DNA of 64,000 nucleotides, from the NCBI GenBank assembly GCA_035610365.1, contig CM069432.1:266349177-266413176 (forward strand), read 5' to 3'. How positions within the stretch are numbered: the stretch's first letter is position 1; each line of letters starts with the position of its first letter. This DNA is from Aquatica leii (taxonomy: Eukaryota; Arthropoda; Insecta; Coleoptera; Lampyridae). Made by a program: the position numbers and the translations under genes. The notes under the pieces were generated by a model. The model was not told where the DNA came from, made no database searches, and saw only the letters and a list, made by a program, of their open reading frames with translations. Positions 21,019 through 33,316 of the stretch are shown one piece after another.

Positions 21019-23415
21019 CTTAGTTTCTTTGTGTTAGTTCAATTAGATGACCTGGGAATGAAGTCATTCTTTTAATTTATTATACAGTTTTATGATCCAA
21101 GTTTCAACAACTAATCTTAATGACAGTTTGCAATATAATATCTTGTCAATTTAACAGTTTACACAGAAGCAAGGGCCGTTGCCCAACACTACTTTTGTGA
21201 CGTTATTTAATCTGTTCGGATCTTCTTTGCACTTCTTGGTGGTATGGTTTTCTTTCATGGAGTTTCGAACACAGCCGTTGTGAAAATGGTAGTCGAATAA
21301 GTTTATATATATAAGTGATTTTGGCGGAAGAAGTCAAGTTAGTTGGTTGACCGTCGTCGAAATGCCTTAAAGAAAGATAGGTAATTAGTTGGTTTTGGGG
21401 TAGTAAACTCATCCCCTTTAGATGAAGAATTGCCGCGGAAGTCTTTAACAATGCTACAGTGAATAGTTCGTTCAAGTGGAAAAACTTTGGTATTTCGGAA
21501 AGCAATTACGGCTTATTGAATTTCACTGGATACCGGTTTGGTTTCGTATTAACGTATCGTGGATTTTTTGCGTAAGTTTGTGTTTCACAATTAAATTTTC
21601 ACCTTGGTGGCGGCTCACGAAAAACCTTCCGACGGTACATAGTCTTTTTATTGGGAACCCTGCAACGTTTCTTCCTGATTACATCTGGCAACCCAGGATC
21701 AACCACAAGTTCTTTCCTGGATTTGACGTCGACAATTTAAGGTATTTATTTTGTACCAATTACTTAATGTTTGTGAACGTTACTTACGCGTTTAAGTGTC
21801 TTAAAAGCTTGGGTTTTTAAGAAAAATGAGTCTTGTGTTAAATAATTATAGTAAACAAGCTTCTAATTCCGCCGGCCTCCGCGTTATGTAAAATTTAGGT
21901 TCATTTCAGATCTTAGTGAGATACACTCTATTAAGGTAAGTCCATTTAGAGTGTATCCTTTAGGAGCGGGCTTGTGGTTGGCAAGGGCCAGAAGTCCATT
22001 GATATTTACTCCTTCCTGGTGCCCTTTCATTTGACTTTTTGATTTTGTTTTCATTCAATTTTTGAATATAAACCCCCCCCCCCCACTAAGCACCGGCAAA
22101 ACTTCGTTTATGTTACTTTATTTCAGGCAAGTGTCATTTTTCCAGCTTTTGCACGTAACAGTTGTTGTCGCAATTAATTATAAAACTTTTTTGTGTGTAA
22201 GATAATATTACAGAGTGTGCTCGGGTTCTCTTAATTATCGAGATACTGCATATCTATACTATGTACAAGTTAGGCCAACAAGTTTAATTTTACGTATAAC
22301 GTATTGCCCAACCGAAGAGTCTGTATCAACAATTATTGTCTGTGATCTATACCTACATACTAGCAATTGATCGCATTTATGTAAATCTACTTGGCTTCTC
22401 TTTTCTAACTTATCTGTGACCATATAAAAATATATTCGTGTTATAACTCGTGTGTTGTCATTTGTTCTCTTTCAACCTTGAACAGATTTAAACGTTGTCC
22501 AGCGTTCTAGTTTCTAACCGTTTTGGCGCCTTTTTAATTTTACACTATAATAAACACATCGAGACCTGCGATCCGCTTGCCGATTCAACTGAGTTAGTCG
22601 CTAGCAATTAAGTTACGAGAAAATCCTTCTAACAAACTGTAAGTGAATGCGCTACTGGCGGTATATCAGTAGTCGTTGCGTAACATGTTGTTTTGGACAT
22701 CCGCTGTGAGTACGTTAATTTGGTAGAAACCTTGACCGTTCCATCGTAACTACTTTCTTTTGATTTATTTTCACGCTCTCTTACTATTGCGCGTTTAGCG
22801 ATTAGAATGGGTTCCAAATAAAAATTATTTTACTCAAAGATTTAGATCCTTTTCCTCGCTATTAAACCACTCGCAGCAAGTAGACGGAAACTAGAAGCTT
22901 TCCTTTTAATTATAATTACGCATACAGTGATTATCCCATTATAATGAATGCAATCACAGTTGAATTGATAACCTTAATGACTGTACTCCAAGGATATCTC
23001 GGTTTCGTTTAGCTGACTATAACTGTAGTTTCTTTTCTTATGCTAATATTATTTGTTTGCCTTACGCCTTTAGCTTTGTTAATTGTATGTATTCTAAAAT
23101 TGTGTTAATAAGCTATATTCCTTTGTATGAAGCCTTCTTTCTTCGTTAATTATATTTATTAATTGTATTAAGCCTTATATATTATTAGTGTAGTTACGAT
23201 CATTTTAATATTTTAATTTCAGTCGAGTATAATTATTCAGCCTTCGGCTAATATCGAATTTGACTATTACTGTAAGAAGAAAAAGCAGTAGACAATTTTG
23301 AAAACTTAAACTAGTGCGCACAAAAGAAACATTGTTCAACAGTTAGAAATAGGACAAAACTTGAATGCAAATTAGAAATCCCCAAAACTTAATTACACCT
23401 TAGCAGTAGGCTGTG
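21019..23415. other. Intron sequence, probably old repeats, no gene seen
   Basis: No domain was recognised in the short frames on either strand. A run of about 12 C lies near 22074-22085. GC content rises at about 21300-22010, which may be a decayed element, but I could not assign it. Confidence 0.5.
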
Positions 23416-23419
23416 TTTA

Positions 23420-24410
23420 AACACAGAGTTGTCATACCAGAATCACTCCGCCAAGGTTTAGCAAGATCATTCGTATTTTGGCTTAGAATCCACGGTGATA
23501 TTGAACGAATAGCAAAAATTTGTTTAGATTGTGGTAAACGAGCAGTTCCGAAGTGTAAAGACCATCATTGAGAATATCCCAACAGTCCATGGCAACGCAT
23601 TCACGTAGATTATGATGCATATAGTATATAGGTCGAAGTAAAAAACGTTCCTATATCGACAACTGCAGTAACAATCCAAGTTTTAGACTTATTGTTTGCA
23701 GCATATGCTGTTCCCACATCACAGTAATATCTGATAATGAACCATAATTTATTGCAGAAGAATTCCCCAGATTTTTATAAATGAGTAGAGTAAAATACCA
23801 CATGAAAACAGCTTCTTCCACCCTGCCACAAATGGACAAATCAAGAGATACGTCCAAACGGTAAAGAATGAATTGAAAGTGATGGGATCTACACTTCTAT
23901 CCTTTTTTAAACGAATTTTTGAAACAATATAGAAAAGCTCCATTCATTATCTGGATTACTACCGTCACAATTATTTTTAAAGCGCAATATAGTCGACTAG
24001 ACTTAACCAGACGAACAGACCTATCGGAAAGAATAACAGAAAAACAACAGGCACAACAAAAACGGACTTAACGCATTTTTGAAGCAGGTGAAGATGTTGA
24101 CTTTTTATCAGAAAACTTGAGAAGGGATCGCTAGATTCTGGGAAGAATTGTAACACAACTAGGCTACCTCCATTACGAAATTAATTACATGACAGGTGTT
24201 GATAAAACAAACGTCAAATGTGGTACTACAGAACCAAGAAGAGTTCACTTCTACGTAGAAAGCACCAATGTCAAAACCTCCGAACCTACCACTGTTCCGC
24301 AGACACAGCAACAGAAGCAGCAACTAGAAGCTACAGTTACCACAAACACCCATCCGACCGTTCCAACAACTATTCATCAGTAATACACCTGGCAGGTCAT
24401 CACGCGATCG
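23420..24410 (+). pseudogene. Ty3/gypsy integrase fragment (decayed)
   Basis: Conceptual reading gives HRVVIPESLRQGLARSF, then AKICLDCGK (the C-C half of the integrase zinc finger), PWQRIHVDYDAY (first catalytic Asp region), TVKNELKVMGSTL-like and HSLSGLLPSQLF blocks, and a proline/arginine-rich C-terminal tail near 24395-24420. This is a different gypsy lineage from copies I-IV. Many stops. It meets copia sequence near 24415. Confidence 0.65.
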
Positions 24411-24414
24411 CCGT

Positions 24415-25803
24415 CCAAGAAGACCCACATGGCAACACACTTATCCAAATTAAAGGATTGATTTTACTAGGTGACAACATTCCCGATAGTATGATCATGA
24501 CAAAAATATTAACGACACTACCCCCTTGTTATCAACACTTTGTAACGGCTTAGGAATCAGCTCGTAATGATCAAAGAACGTTAACCAATATAACCTCAAG
24601 GTAAATAACCGAAGAGGCTCGGTTAAACATTCAAGTCCAAGAAAGCACTAGCGCCCTTGCAGCAAAAGGTTTTCAGGGAAGTAAAAGAAAACCGAAAAAA
24701 TACTTTAAATGTGGCAAAGTAGTACACTGGAAACGTGAGTGTAGAAGCAAAGTCAAGGTAAATGAAGAAAGAAAAACTGGTGACAAGAAAAGCAACGAAA
24801 AAAAAGTGATGCTAATTGAAGTGGCTTGGGAAGCTGCAGAGCACGACTTACAGGAAAATGTGTGGTGTCTTGATTCATGTGCAAGCCAGCACATGTCAGA
24901 CAAAAGGGAATGGTTTGAAAACTACGAACAATTAACTTCAATAATCAAAGATGGGAAAACAACTTCGGCTATTAGAAAAGGAAACATAGAAGTCAAAGCC
25001 TACGATGGAACCAAATGGAGAAGTTGTTGTATTTAAAGTGTGGTGTATGTGCCAGATCTGAAGTACAATTTGTATTGAGTAGCGTCGGCAAAAGACAGAG
25101 GAATTAAGTTGCAATCGAATCGTGAAACCTGCAGTCTAGTGAAGAATGGAAGCATTGTTGCAGTGGGAGAAAATGAAATTTACGACAAAATCTCTGAAAG
25201 CAACTAGTGAAGAAAAGGCAAACGTCAGTGAAACTAAGAACAGCTTACAGTTGTGGCACGAGACGTTAGCTCATCAAAACGTCGCACAAGTGAAAAGATA
25301 ATTAAAGAGTTCGGAGTGGAAGTGAATAGCAAAGAGGATTTGTTTTTGTGAGTCATGCACTTTAAGAAAAATATACCGACAGCCATTTCCAACAGGTCAA
25401 GCACAAACCGAGGAGCCTGGTTACCTAATTCATTCAGATGTTTGTGGTTACATGGATCCGACATCGTACGGAGAGTCAAAATATTTCTTGCTCTTTAAAG
25501 ATGATTATTCACACTACAGAACGGTATATTGGCTCAGTAGCAAAACCGAAGTTGCTTCAAGTTTTATCAATTTCCTGACAAAAGCAAAGAACCAGTTGGG
25601 AAAACAAATCAGGAGAACCGATAATGGTCTCGAATTCGTTAACGCGCACATGAAAGAAATAGTTACAAAACATGGAATAGAGCATGAGAGAAGTGTTCCA
25701 CACACGCCAGAGCTAAATGGCTTAGCAGAACGAGGTAACAGAACCTTAGTGGAAGCAGCAAGAACAATGTCATTGGCTCATTCTACAAACACAAAAGAAA
25801 CGT
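24415..25803 (+). pseudogene. Ty1/copia Gag-Pol fragment: Gag, zinc knuckle, protease, integrase (decayed)
   Basis: Order: a Gag end (GDNIPDSMIMTKILTTLPPC, near 24470-24535); a knuckle YFKCGKVVHWKREC whose first Cys is Tyr (near 24700); a protease with LDSCASQHMSDK (near 24868), where the usual DSGA is DSCA; the pre-integrase LWHETLAHQNV (near 25250); and an integrase core HSDVCGYMDP, with NGLEFVNAHMKEI and TPELNGLAERGNRTLVEAAR (near 25690-25760). This Gag-PR-IN order is diagnostic of copia. It ends at 25803, where a solo LTR inserted; no RT domain follows. Confidence 0.83.
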
Positions 25804-27233
25804 TGTTACGTGCGAAATTTTCACAACGGAGTACCCTGTGTATCGACTTAAAAATTAGTTTCTGGTTTTGACGCTTTCTGCCGACCTTGTTGGTGACTGC
25901 GAGGCCATTTTGAAGCTGTCAACTACTTGAACCGGTCGGTGTCGAGAATCTTGAACTGATTCCTAAATTTTTAAGGACATCCCTTGTGACGAATACAAAT
26001 TTATAAGGCAATTACGAATTTATTACAATTCTTTCGGCACAGGGTAAGATATTTTGTCTCCAATCTATTAAGATTCTTTCGTAATTTCTGTATTAATGTG
26101 ATAGCCGGTTCCACCACGTTGCAATCACCTGTTCGCTTCAATAAGGAATAATGATGCATAAGTACGATTGATAAATACCGCTAACGAACTTATAAGCTTT
26201 TGGGCCTGCTACTTAAACAACAACGAGGTCTCGTCGAGCAATGCGTCGGAGATGCTAATTTTTGGACAATAATCGATTGCGTTATCAACCACCTGTTCGT
26301 AATTACAACCTACAGCATTCGATACAACGGGTTCTTATATCGCATTTAATGAATTATTAATACTGATTTTGTAGTTTCCTTTTTCGTGAGTTATTGTGTG
26401 ACACGAATTGCTATCAATAATTATTCTAGGCTGTCAGTGGGAAAAAGTTTTCTTCACTCCAGCAAGTATTGGATTGGGTAAGTCAATTTGATTATATTTT
26501 ATTCGCTGTCATAAAAGTGACTCACGGAACTTTGATTACTGTCGGTGTCTATAAGTACGTTTATTGTGTACATACCAATAAGGTAATTTCAAGTGTCATT
26601 TGTAGTGTATCGCATGCTGAGAGTAGACAATATTTATTACGAAATTTACTTCGCTATCTCGACGTAATTTAAGTATATGCTTTGTGTGTTGCCGATATGT
26701 CCGGCATTTATGAATCGAGAAATTAGACAATACTCCGGTTAATCTCTTACGTTGTTAATTCAAGGTTTCTACACCTATTAATCATACTTGTTAATTTTTC
26801 TAATGTTTATGAATTAAGGAATTCAACATACTTCTGTCAATTTGCTACGCTGCTAAATTAATGTTTTTATATTTGTTAATTATACTTATTAAAATTTCGA
26901 GCATTGATGAGCGGAGAAATTACATATATTCTTGTTAATCTTCTACGTTAATACATTAAAGTTGTTATACTTGTTAATCTTTCTTTTATGACAACATACC
27001 TTTCTCTTTTAATTGTCGTTACCTATTAACAAATTTTGGCTACTCGAACATCAGAGTAACAAGGATTACGAACCTCAAATTTAGTTACAAGTTTGGACCG
27101 TCTGTCGTGATCGAGGCAGAAGTGTTAATTTGGATTTGATCTGGCGCCCTTAAGTATAATTTCCTTGAACCACCCCTATCTCCGACTGTGTCAGTTGGCC
27201 GTGCAAGGTTCGTAAGACCTAAAGCTTGTAAGA
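25804..27233 (+). repeat. Solo LTR family A, copy B, inside the copia integrase
   Basis: 1430 bp, from TGTTACGTGCGAAATTTT to GCTTGTAAGA, with the final CA changed to GA. Duplication ACGT at 25800-25803 and 27234-27237. It holds extra internal sequence compared with copy A, including a repeated GTTAATCATACTT-like stretch near 26780-26930. Confidence 0.8.
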
Positions 27234-27237
27234 ACGT

Positions 27238-27830
27238 ATGACAGTATGTCAACTATATATCCAAATCATCTTTGGCAAATCTGTGGCGACCTGAACTTAT
27301 TTCCTTATTATTTAGACTGCAAAGGGAATTTGCCAAATATTGTTGTTTTTTGTATCTGTCGTATAGCCAAGCAGTTCAGCAACATTACCAAATAAAAAAA
27401 TGGCACCCATGGACCAAAATTGTTCCTGGAAGATTGAATATAAAATTTAAGCCATTAGTGGATTCTAATTTGTGGATTCTACCCCCATCTACACATTAAA
27501 TTAGAATTGATTAAACAGTTTGTGAAAGCAACTGTTTTAAATAATATTCCAAAGATGTCTGATGCAAAACTTCACGAAGGAATATTTGTTGATCCATTAA
27601 TTAGAATTCTTCTGCAAACATTTTCGTAGAAATCAAAAGAGTGAAAACTACCAACATATCGTGGCTAGAAAACTATAAAAACTTAGGGTGCCGAAAGTTC
27701 ATTTTTAGCAGTCACATTTGGATTTCTTTACTGCTAGTTTAGAAAAGATAAGTGACGAACAGAGAGAAAGATTCCATCAAGATATGTCAGAAAATTTGAT
27801 TATTGGTTATGCTTTCAGTTAAAGACTGTA
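27238..27830 (+). pseudogene. Fragment of a repeated uncharacterised ORF family
   Basis: In shifting frames: YPNHLWQICGDLN, FAKYCCFL, KFKPLVDSN, LPPLHIKLELIKQFVKATV, KMSDAKLHEGIFVDPLIRI and finally SHLDFFTASLEKISDEQRER followed by FHQDMSENLIIGY. I recognise this ordered set of motifs from a family found in many copies in arthropod and cnidarian genomes, whose function I do not know. At least four frameshifts or stops occur in under 600 bp. It abuts copia/solo-LTR sequence on the left. Confidence 0.6.
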
Positions 27831-29138
27831 ATAACTTTTTGTCTTTTTTGCCTTTTTAAAGAGTATTATTTTAAATTGCTTTTTTACAAATAAATTTTGA
27901 AAAGTTTGTTAAACAGTGTTTTAATAGGTAGATGACAATAACGCATTACAGAATTTTACTTAAATTACGTACAATAATATAATTAACATTTTTTGCTCAA
28001 AAGGTCTTACCACGAACCTATAAATAACAACAGGGATTATCATGTTTTATTAAACAATGGTTTCCATAAAACATTAAATACAAAAGCCGCTTATAGAGAA
28101 GAACTATTGTAAGAATTTATACTAGGATTATGTACAATGACAGGCTTAACAGAACACTATTTACAAAACCGGAAGGATTTCGGAATGAATCATATTTTAT
28201 AGGTCAATTCAGTACTTAAGTAAAGCAAACAAATACAGATAATTTTAATTCTGTCCGGTGGGATTCCTTTAATGACTGAAACACATGACTAAAATATTCT
28301 TTGTTTGTTATAAATACCTGTGATATTGTCACACTGTGATAGTCTATTGCTGTTGTGCTGTGAGTAAGTTTTAAAAAATGCCGCCTAATAAACAATCAAA
28401 ATTTGAAAATTACTACAAGTAGAGTAAATTGGGCAATAATTTAACAATCGACAGAGAAAACGTTTTTTGTTAAGTTTGTTCAAAATCAGTAAGTTTGTAT
28501 TATTTTAATTTAAATGCTTTTAATTACTAGTATATGTATTATTTTAGATCGGTGCTACTAAAAAGTACCATGTAAAACAACATTTGGGTAGTGGTTTACA
28601 TTTAAAAAATATTTAAAAAACTATGAAGCAACCATTGTTAAAAAAACGTTAAAGAAGATCAACAGAATAAACCTGTCCCATCAAAAACAACTTTTGCTCT
28701 AGAATTGTGCGAAGCATTGGTGTCGGCTCAGATTCCTCTTAAAAAACTTGATAATATCAATTTTCGCAATTTCCTTGTAAAATACACCGAACAAGTTGTT
28801 CCAGATCAACTTTGAGAAAAAATTAACCAATTTACCAATCGGTAAGCAGTTTAATTAAAGTATATAGTTTTCAAAATGCTGGTTTACCTTTTATAGAAAA
28901 TACAGACAATAAAGAAGGACATTGGGGACCATTACATTTAGACTTCGGTTGATAAAACAACCGATTGCAGAGGTCGATATATAGGAAATTTTGTGGTTGG
29001 TAAATTGTCTGAACTAGAACCAGGAAAAGCTCATTTGCTAACATCCAAAGAAATTCGACAGACCAATCACAAAACAGTTGCAAATTTTTTCGATGATTGT
29101 TTACGTAAGTTTTTGTTTTTTAAATGATTGATTAATAT

Positions 29139-29611
29139 TGAAACGTCCGAGAAATTACTTGCAAATGCAAGAGCCTTCTAGAAGCTGTTATCTATTTTCT
29201 AGAAGATATAGCGAAAAGTAAGGAACGCTCGAGAAGGATTCGCCGATGTCTATAAATACGTAAGAAAGGAATCGTAGGTCAGTTATTGCCGTAAAGCGAA
29301 TGCATGCAGTATTAAGAAGATTATTCAAGTGAAGATAAATAAGTGATTAGCACGTGCGAAGTTTTAAATAAATAACAGTGTACACCGAATCGTGACTTAT
29401 AGTGTAAACAAACAAGTGTGAAATCCGAGGACGTTATCTTAAGTGATAGTGTTATACAACGGTTATAAATAAATTCGTGTAAGTGTTTTCATTAAATATT
29501 ATTAGATTTAATTAGTTCGGTTAATTTAAAAGTGTACATATTTCTAGAATAAGTAAACATATTTTTTAATCGTTTAAATAAATTAGTTTTTAAATAAATA
29601 AATACGTAACA
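29139..29611 (+). repeat. 5' LTR of gypsy copy II
   Basis: 473 bp from TGAAACGTCCGAGAAATT to AATACGTAACA, closely similar to the solo LTR at 17935-18394. After it, GTGGCGTCAGGTCTGGGAT is the primer-binding-site region, differing from that of copies I and III, so copy II belongs to a sister subfamily. Confidence 0.88.
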
Positions 29612-29887
29612 GTGGCGTCAGGTCTGGGATATCGAATAGAACAAAGCGTTCGCGATTTTTAGTGTGAATACCATTAAGTTATTTGATATCGCTCCCGTAA
29701 TAAAAACATTGATTACGTAAATAACTTTTAAGTTTGCGATACGCGTGTTTATTTATAAAGTATAAAATAGTGTTTATTAAACTTTTTCTATTAACGAGTG
29801 CATGACCGCGAAATTTTGTGTTATACAAAAACTGCATTTTAAAAAGTAGTGTATTTAAACTTCATATTCGTGTAATATTTAAATTTA

Positions 29888-31130
29888 TGCCGGTGACGCG
29901 TTTGCAAAAAGAAAAAATGAATTCAAAAATATTTGAAATTCTCGAATCAATGAACAAAAATATGGAAGAAAATAATAGAAAAATGGGCGAAACTTCACAG
30001 AAAATTGAAGAAAAACTGTCGGAAAATTCTAGAAAAATGGAAGAAAGTGCTAGAAGTTTAAAAGAAGAAATACGAGCGAGCATGGAAAATCAAATAAAGA
30101 CTATTGAGGAACAAATACAAGTTAGTGTAGGAAATCAAATCAGAATTGCGCAAGAGGAAACCCAAGCAGATATGCTAAATTTAAAAGAAGAAATTTGAGA
30201 TTCTGTGAATGACAAAATAGAAGAAGTACAAGACAAATTAGAAGACCAGTTAAAAGAAAATTCAAGAACCATAGAAGACAGGCTAGAGAAAAAATTGAGA
30301 GAAAGAATACAACTGCTTGAAGAAAGAATGACCCAAATGAATTGTCACGGCGAAGGAAGCGTCACGAGTGAAGATTTAATAATGGATCATCGAGAAGAAA
30401 ACACTCACAAGTTCAAAGTTGTACCACCGAATTTTGATGGTAAAGTTCCATGGTCAACCTACTACAAGCAGTTTGAAGCCGCAGCTACTGCTAATGGTTG
30501 GAGCAACAAGCAGAAAGCGACGTCTTTAATAGTGTCCTTACGTGGAGAAGCGCTTGGAATTTTACAAACAATTTCGGACCACCTGCAAGAAAATTACGAA
30601 CTCTTAATATCACGATTAGAAATGAGATATGGGGATGCTCATCTTCAACAAGTATACCAGGCTCAAATTAAAAGTCGGGTTCAAAAAGCTGCCGAAAGTG
30701 TTCGAGAATTTGAGGCTGACATCGCCAGACTAACATGGCTTGCGTATCCTACAGCGCCAGATACCTTCTTGGAGCAATTGGCTATTCAAACCTTTGTAGA
30801 GGGCCTTCGAGACAGCGAAACACAGCAGACTCTCCGGTTAGCTAGACCGAAGACATTGGATGACGCTTTGGTGCATGCTTTGGAGTTTGAAGCAGCAAAA
30901 CAAGCAACGCAACGAGATGGTCATAGACTCTGCTGTGCTACAGAGGTACCCGCGCAGACACTGGAAAGTATCGAGAAGATAGCGCGACGAATACTTCGGG
31001 AAAGAGGAGTGACAGCTTTGAACTGCGATGAAATAGGCCATGTACGACGGCATCGTACTAAACCTAAAAAGAAGACAAGAAGAGCGCTCGATAATTTGGA
31101 ACGAGGCGAGCAAAAGAGACAAAAAGTAAT
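29888..31130 (+). pseudogene. Gypsy copy II Gag (one stop)
   Basis: Starts MPVTRLQKEKMNSKIFEILE. The N-terminal third is a coiled coil made of NRKMEE/SQKIEEK-type repeats. A TGA at 30196-30198 interrupts it; the same frame continues from 30199 through NCHGEGSVTSEDLIMDHREE, the capsid-like region (VPWSTYYKQFEAAATANGWS, QVYQAQIKSRVQKAAESVRE, TPDTFLEQLAIQTFVEGL-like) and a decayed zinc knuckle LNCDEIGHVRRHR, where only one Cys remains. Gag packages the RNA. Apart from the one stop and the damaged knuckle it is nearly complete. Confidence 0.85.
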
Positions 31131-33316
31131 CTCACCTAGTCAGACTCCGGAGATTACGATCCAAATGGCATCGCCTAGGGAGCAATTTCATAGCATTTAT
31201 CTCGATGGCAAGATCAATGGAAGAAGCGTCCAGTTACTGGTTGACACAGGAGCGACGAAGACCATCATTCGTCCTGACGTTTTAGTGGAAAACGAGAAGA
31301 CATCACCAGTAACAGTACGACTTCGAACGGCGACGGGCGACGAAATACCTACTCACGGACAAGTCAAAGTAACCATTGGTTTGGGAAATGGAGTACTCGA
31401 CCATCAAGTACTGGTAGCCGACATCACGGAAGAAGTTATCCTGAGAATGGACGTGATAAAGAAGTATGGGTTCCATTTGGATATGAAGAACGATGTCCTG
31501 AAGATCGACAACGAAGAAATTCCTTTTCATTCGTCAGAGAAGGCAGCCGTGCGAGTCTTATTGAGTGAAGACGTGATTCTGCCTGCAAGGACTGAAAGTG
31601 TGGTGATGGCACGCCTGGATGGAAATCTCCGGGAAGGCTACATACGCGCGATTGAACCAATGGAAGGCGGCTTAATTGAAAAGGGACTACTCGTTAGCAG
31701 AACCTTAGTACGAGTAAAGAACACGATGCCAGTAAGGATCTTAAACATCAACTCAGATCCTGTAACGTTGAAAAAGAAGACCGTGGTATGCCAATGCACG
31801 CCAGTATCACAAATTGTGAGATGCGTGAAGACGAACGAAGATACGCCGCCGAAGAAGTGTCCACAACATCTATTGGACATTCTTACCACCAAATGCCAAA
31901 ACCTCAGCCAAGACCAGCTGGCTAAAGTTAAAGTGTTGATCCAAGAGTACCAAGATGTGTTCGCGCTGGAGAGTGGCTCCAAAGGAAGAACTAACGTGGT
32001 GAAACATAAAATTAATACCGGAGACGCTCGGCCGATACGACAACATCCAAGCAGACTTCCTTTGGCGAAAAGAGAAGAAGCCGAACAAATAATTACGGAT
32101 ATGGAGAGGGAAGGCGTGATTGAATCTTCAAGTAGCCCATGGGCATCCCCAGTGGTACTCGTAAAGAAGAAGGATGGATCAACGAGGTTTTGTGTAGACT
32201 ACAGACAGCTAAACGACGTGACCAAAAAGGACAGCTACCCTTTACCCAGAATTGACGATACGCTAGACACCCTGTCAGGATCCCAGTGGTTTTCTACGTT
32301 AGATTTAAAGAGTGGATACTGGCAGGTAGAATTAGAACCCAAGGATCGTGAAAAACAGCTTTACGATCGGAACTGGTTTGTGGCAGTTCACCGTAATGCC
32401 CTTCGGCCTGTGTAACGCTCCTGCAACGTTCGAGCGTTTGATGGAGACCATCTTGCGCGGATTGTCTTGGAAGACGTGCTTGGTTTACTTGGACGACGTG
32501 ATCGTGGTTGGAAGGTCGTTTGAAGAGCACTTGAACAACTTGAAGGATGTGTTCCAGCGATTACGTGGGGCTAACTTCAAACTAAGCCCAAAGAAGTGCC
32601 ACGTATTTAAGAAGGAAGTCCAATACCTTGGCCACGTCGTATCTAGAGATGGAGTAAGGGCTGACCCAGACAAAATCCGAGCAGTGCAAGCATGGCCAAG
32701 ACCGATCGACAAACATCAGGCCCGAAGTTTCCTTGGGTTGTGCACTTATTATAGAAGATTTGTCCCCGGATTTGCCAATATTGCCAAACCATTGACAAAA
32801 TTAACCGAAGAAAAAGCAGAATTTAGATGGAATGAAGACTGCGAAAATTATTTTAATAAACTAAAACAGGCCCTAGTCACTTCGCAGATTTTGAGTTATC
32901 CAAGAGAAGATGGAAAGTTTGTTTTGGATACCGACGCAAGCAATCTGGCCATAGGCGCGGTCCTTTCGCAGGTTCAAGATGGACAAGAAAAGGTTATCGC
33001 GTACTTTAGCAAGGTTTTGTCCAGGCCAGAAAGGAATTATTGTGTGACTAGGAGGGAGCTGTTAGCAGTCGTTAAGTCCATCGAACATTTCTACAAGTAT
33101 TTGTATGAACGAAAATTTTTACTGAGAACAGACCACGCCGCTTTAAAATGGCTACTGCAGTTCCGTAACCCAGAAGGACAAGTGGCAAGATGGATCGAGA
33201 GACTACAAGAGTATGACTACAACACAGAACACCGTGCCGGAAGCAGTCATCGGAACGCTGATGCCTTGTCTAGAAGACCATGTCCGGCGGACTGCAGCCA
33301 TTGTTCGCGACTGGAA
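31131..33316 (+). pseudogene. Gypsy copy II protease, reverse transcriptase and RNase H (one frameshift)
   Basis: The protease has LLVDTGATKTII near 31233. RT has RFCVDYRQLNDVTKKDSYPL, then WFSTLDLKSGYWQVELEP; a missing T near 32357 shifts the frame, after which FGLCNAPATFERLMETIL and CLVYLDDVIVVGRS (catalytic YLDD near 32488) follow. The connection has YRRFVPGFANIAKPLTKL. RNase H has FVLDTDASNLAIGAVLSQV, REL and HRNADALSRRP. Gag and Pol are in one frame around 30205-32350, so no frameshift signal between them is needed here. The frame runs out at the deletion junction. Confidence 0.9.

Noticed and set aside
22074-22085. Poly(C) run as a functional site
   Set aside because: An isolated homopolymer without flanking structure; no basis for a function.
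24673-24941. Minus-strand frames opposite the copia zinc knuckle
   Set aside because: The plus strand carries clear copia protease and knuckle motifs in the right order.
30838-31122. 94-codon minus-strand frame opposite Gag
   Set aside because: It is the antisense shadow of the well-supported Gag of gypsy copy II.
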